Assembly: GCF_001988955.1 (NCBI RefSeq)
Contig: NZ_CP014263.1
Location: forward strand, 4,834,501 to 4,898,500
Direction of reading: 5' to 3'
From: Spirosoma montaniterrae
Lineage (GTDB): Bacteria; Bacteroidota; Bacteroidia; Cytophagales; Spirosomataceae
Length of the DNA stretch: 64,000 nucleotides
Position numbers and translations under genes: made by a program
Shown here: one piece after another, positions 63,472 through 64,000 of the stretch
Numbering within the stretch: position 1 is the first letter of the stretch
How the letters are laid out: every line of letters begins with the position of its first letter
Notes under the pieces: model-generated
Database searches by the model: none
Seen by the model: the letters and a program-made list of their open reading frames with translations, nothing else
What the model was told of the DNA's origin: nothing

Positions 63472-64000
63472 GTGTTTGTTGTTTAATGCGCTCAATTACG
63501 CGCAACTGTTCATTAAGCAGGTCAATCTGTAATTGAAGGTTCTGAATCATGGCCTCAATCAGCGTTTCCTGATTCGGGTTTTGCGGCAACGCAGCCCGGA
63601 GCAATTGGTACGAACGTTCGAGCCGGTCTAAATCAGTCGCAAATTCCTGATACAAAACCGGGTTATCCTCGGTCATTTGTTTCAGCTCAGCCCGTTTATT
63701 ATCAATCAGCCGGGTATACTGCACCACCTCACGGGCATACATGGGGCTGGCGGCTACCACGTCGGGTTGCTGCGTTACGCCGTATTGGTGGTTCATGTAC
63801 CAGAAGCCACCCGCCAGTAGTAACAACGCTACCGAAGCCGCTACGCGCCAGTCCATATTCGGCCAGCCAATTTGCAGACCGCCGAACCGCGAGTTATTTA
63901 TTTGCTCTGCATTGCTATGCACCTGCCGAAATGGCGACTGCCCATTCAGCCGGGTTGTACCCGGTGGCGTATCTAACCCGCGTTCTATCTTTTGCCACAG
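63455..64000 (-). CDS. Putative membrane anti-sigma factor, N-terminus beyond window
   Basis: The frame is open through the window end, so the gene is partial; the first codons seen give LWQKIERGLDTPPG, matching the DLWxxI modules of 16733-17359. A GTG at 63920-63922 is a weak internal start candidate and I do not use it. One membrane helix (WRVAASVALLLLAGGFWYM) is followed by a periplasmic coiled-coil-like part (RLIDNKRAELKQMTEDNPVL). An ECF sigma gene is expected just outside the window. Confidence 0.65.
   Translation of the reverse strand: MWQKIERGLDTPPGTTRLNGQSPFRQVHSNAEQINNSRFGGLQIGWPNMDWRVAASVALLLLAGGFWYMNHQYGVTQQPDVVAASPMYAREVVQYTRLIDNKRAELKQMTEDNPVLYQEFATDLDRLERSYQLLRAALPQNPNQETLIEAMIQNLQLQIDLLNEQLRVIERIKQQTHENPV

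Noticed and set aside
1..64000. tRNA or rRNA genes, insertion sequences, prophage genes
   Set aside because: No transposase, integrase or phage structural frames, and no tRNA-like cloverleaf or rRNA-like stretch was seen by eye; a tRNAscan-SE and Infernal run would be needed to be certain about small RNAs.

Overview
The window looks like a chromosomal segment from a Bacteroidota bacterium, most likely order Cytophagales and plausibly a Spirosoma-like genus. The lineage is inferred from gene content: a secreted protein with a type IX secretion C-terminal domain, a TonB-dependent receptor with a carboxypeptidase-like regulatory domain, DUF4301 and DUF4097-like proteins, a possible TAnnTTTG promoter, and many lipoproteins. 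Genes are tightly packed in short runs of alternating strand. I see no rRNA, tRNA, insertion sequence, prophage or CRISPR array, and no gene-free stretch over 300 bp.

Layout. 0-5 kb: a membrane metallophosphoesterase, DoxX, a GlxA-type regulator, a VOC protein, YiaA/B and a CBM9-like protein. 5.2-12 kb: a complete RND efflux operon (TetR, TolC, adaptor, pump). 12-15 kb: a GH140/DUF4038 hydrolase and recF. 15-19 kb: pdhA, then an ECF sigma/membrane anti-sigma/DUF4097-like/outer-membrane barrel cassette. 19-28 kb: photolyase, recQ, msrB, a T9SS metalloprotease, Uma2, an amino-acid permease and RidA. 28.5-35 kb: a secreted M14 peptidase, then a TonB-dependent receptor with a TIG-domain lipoprotein partner. 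35-41 kb: SDR, SGNH hydrolase, flavin monooxygenase, Rrf2 regulator, DUF4301 and a lipoprotein. 41-50.6 kb: copper ATPase, sugar porter, a nitrilase/def/ruvX operon, and a molybdenum hydroxylase (IorAB type) with its MocA-like maturation enzyme. 50.8-56 kb: an AraC regulator, four oxidoreductase or hydrolase genes and a LonN-domain protein. 56-64 kb: AI-2E transporter, a PhoB/PhoR-like two-component system, an aspartyl protease with PDZ, tpiA, a cupin, and a second DUF4097-like/anti-sigma pair that runs off the window end.

The most unusual layer is non-coding. At least a dozen short inverted-repeat elements with low-complexity arms, in about seven sequence types, fill intergenic gaps. They very often abut or overlap stop codons. 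Two copies are read through as the signal peptides of secreted proteins (17356-18333 and 28553-30049). Other points of interest are three perfect DnaA boxes within 54 bp upstream of the photolyase gene, the duplicated sigma/anti-sigma/DUF4097 module, and a possible alcohol-ketone-ester gene set at 35-38 kb.
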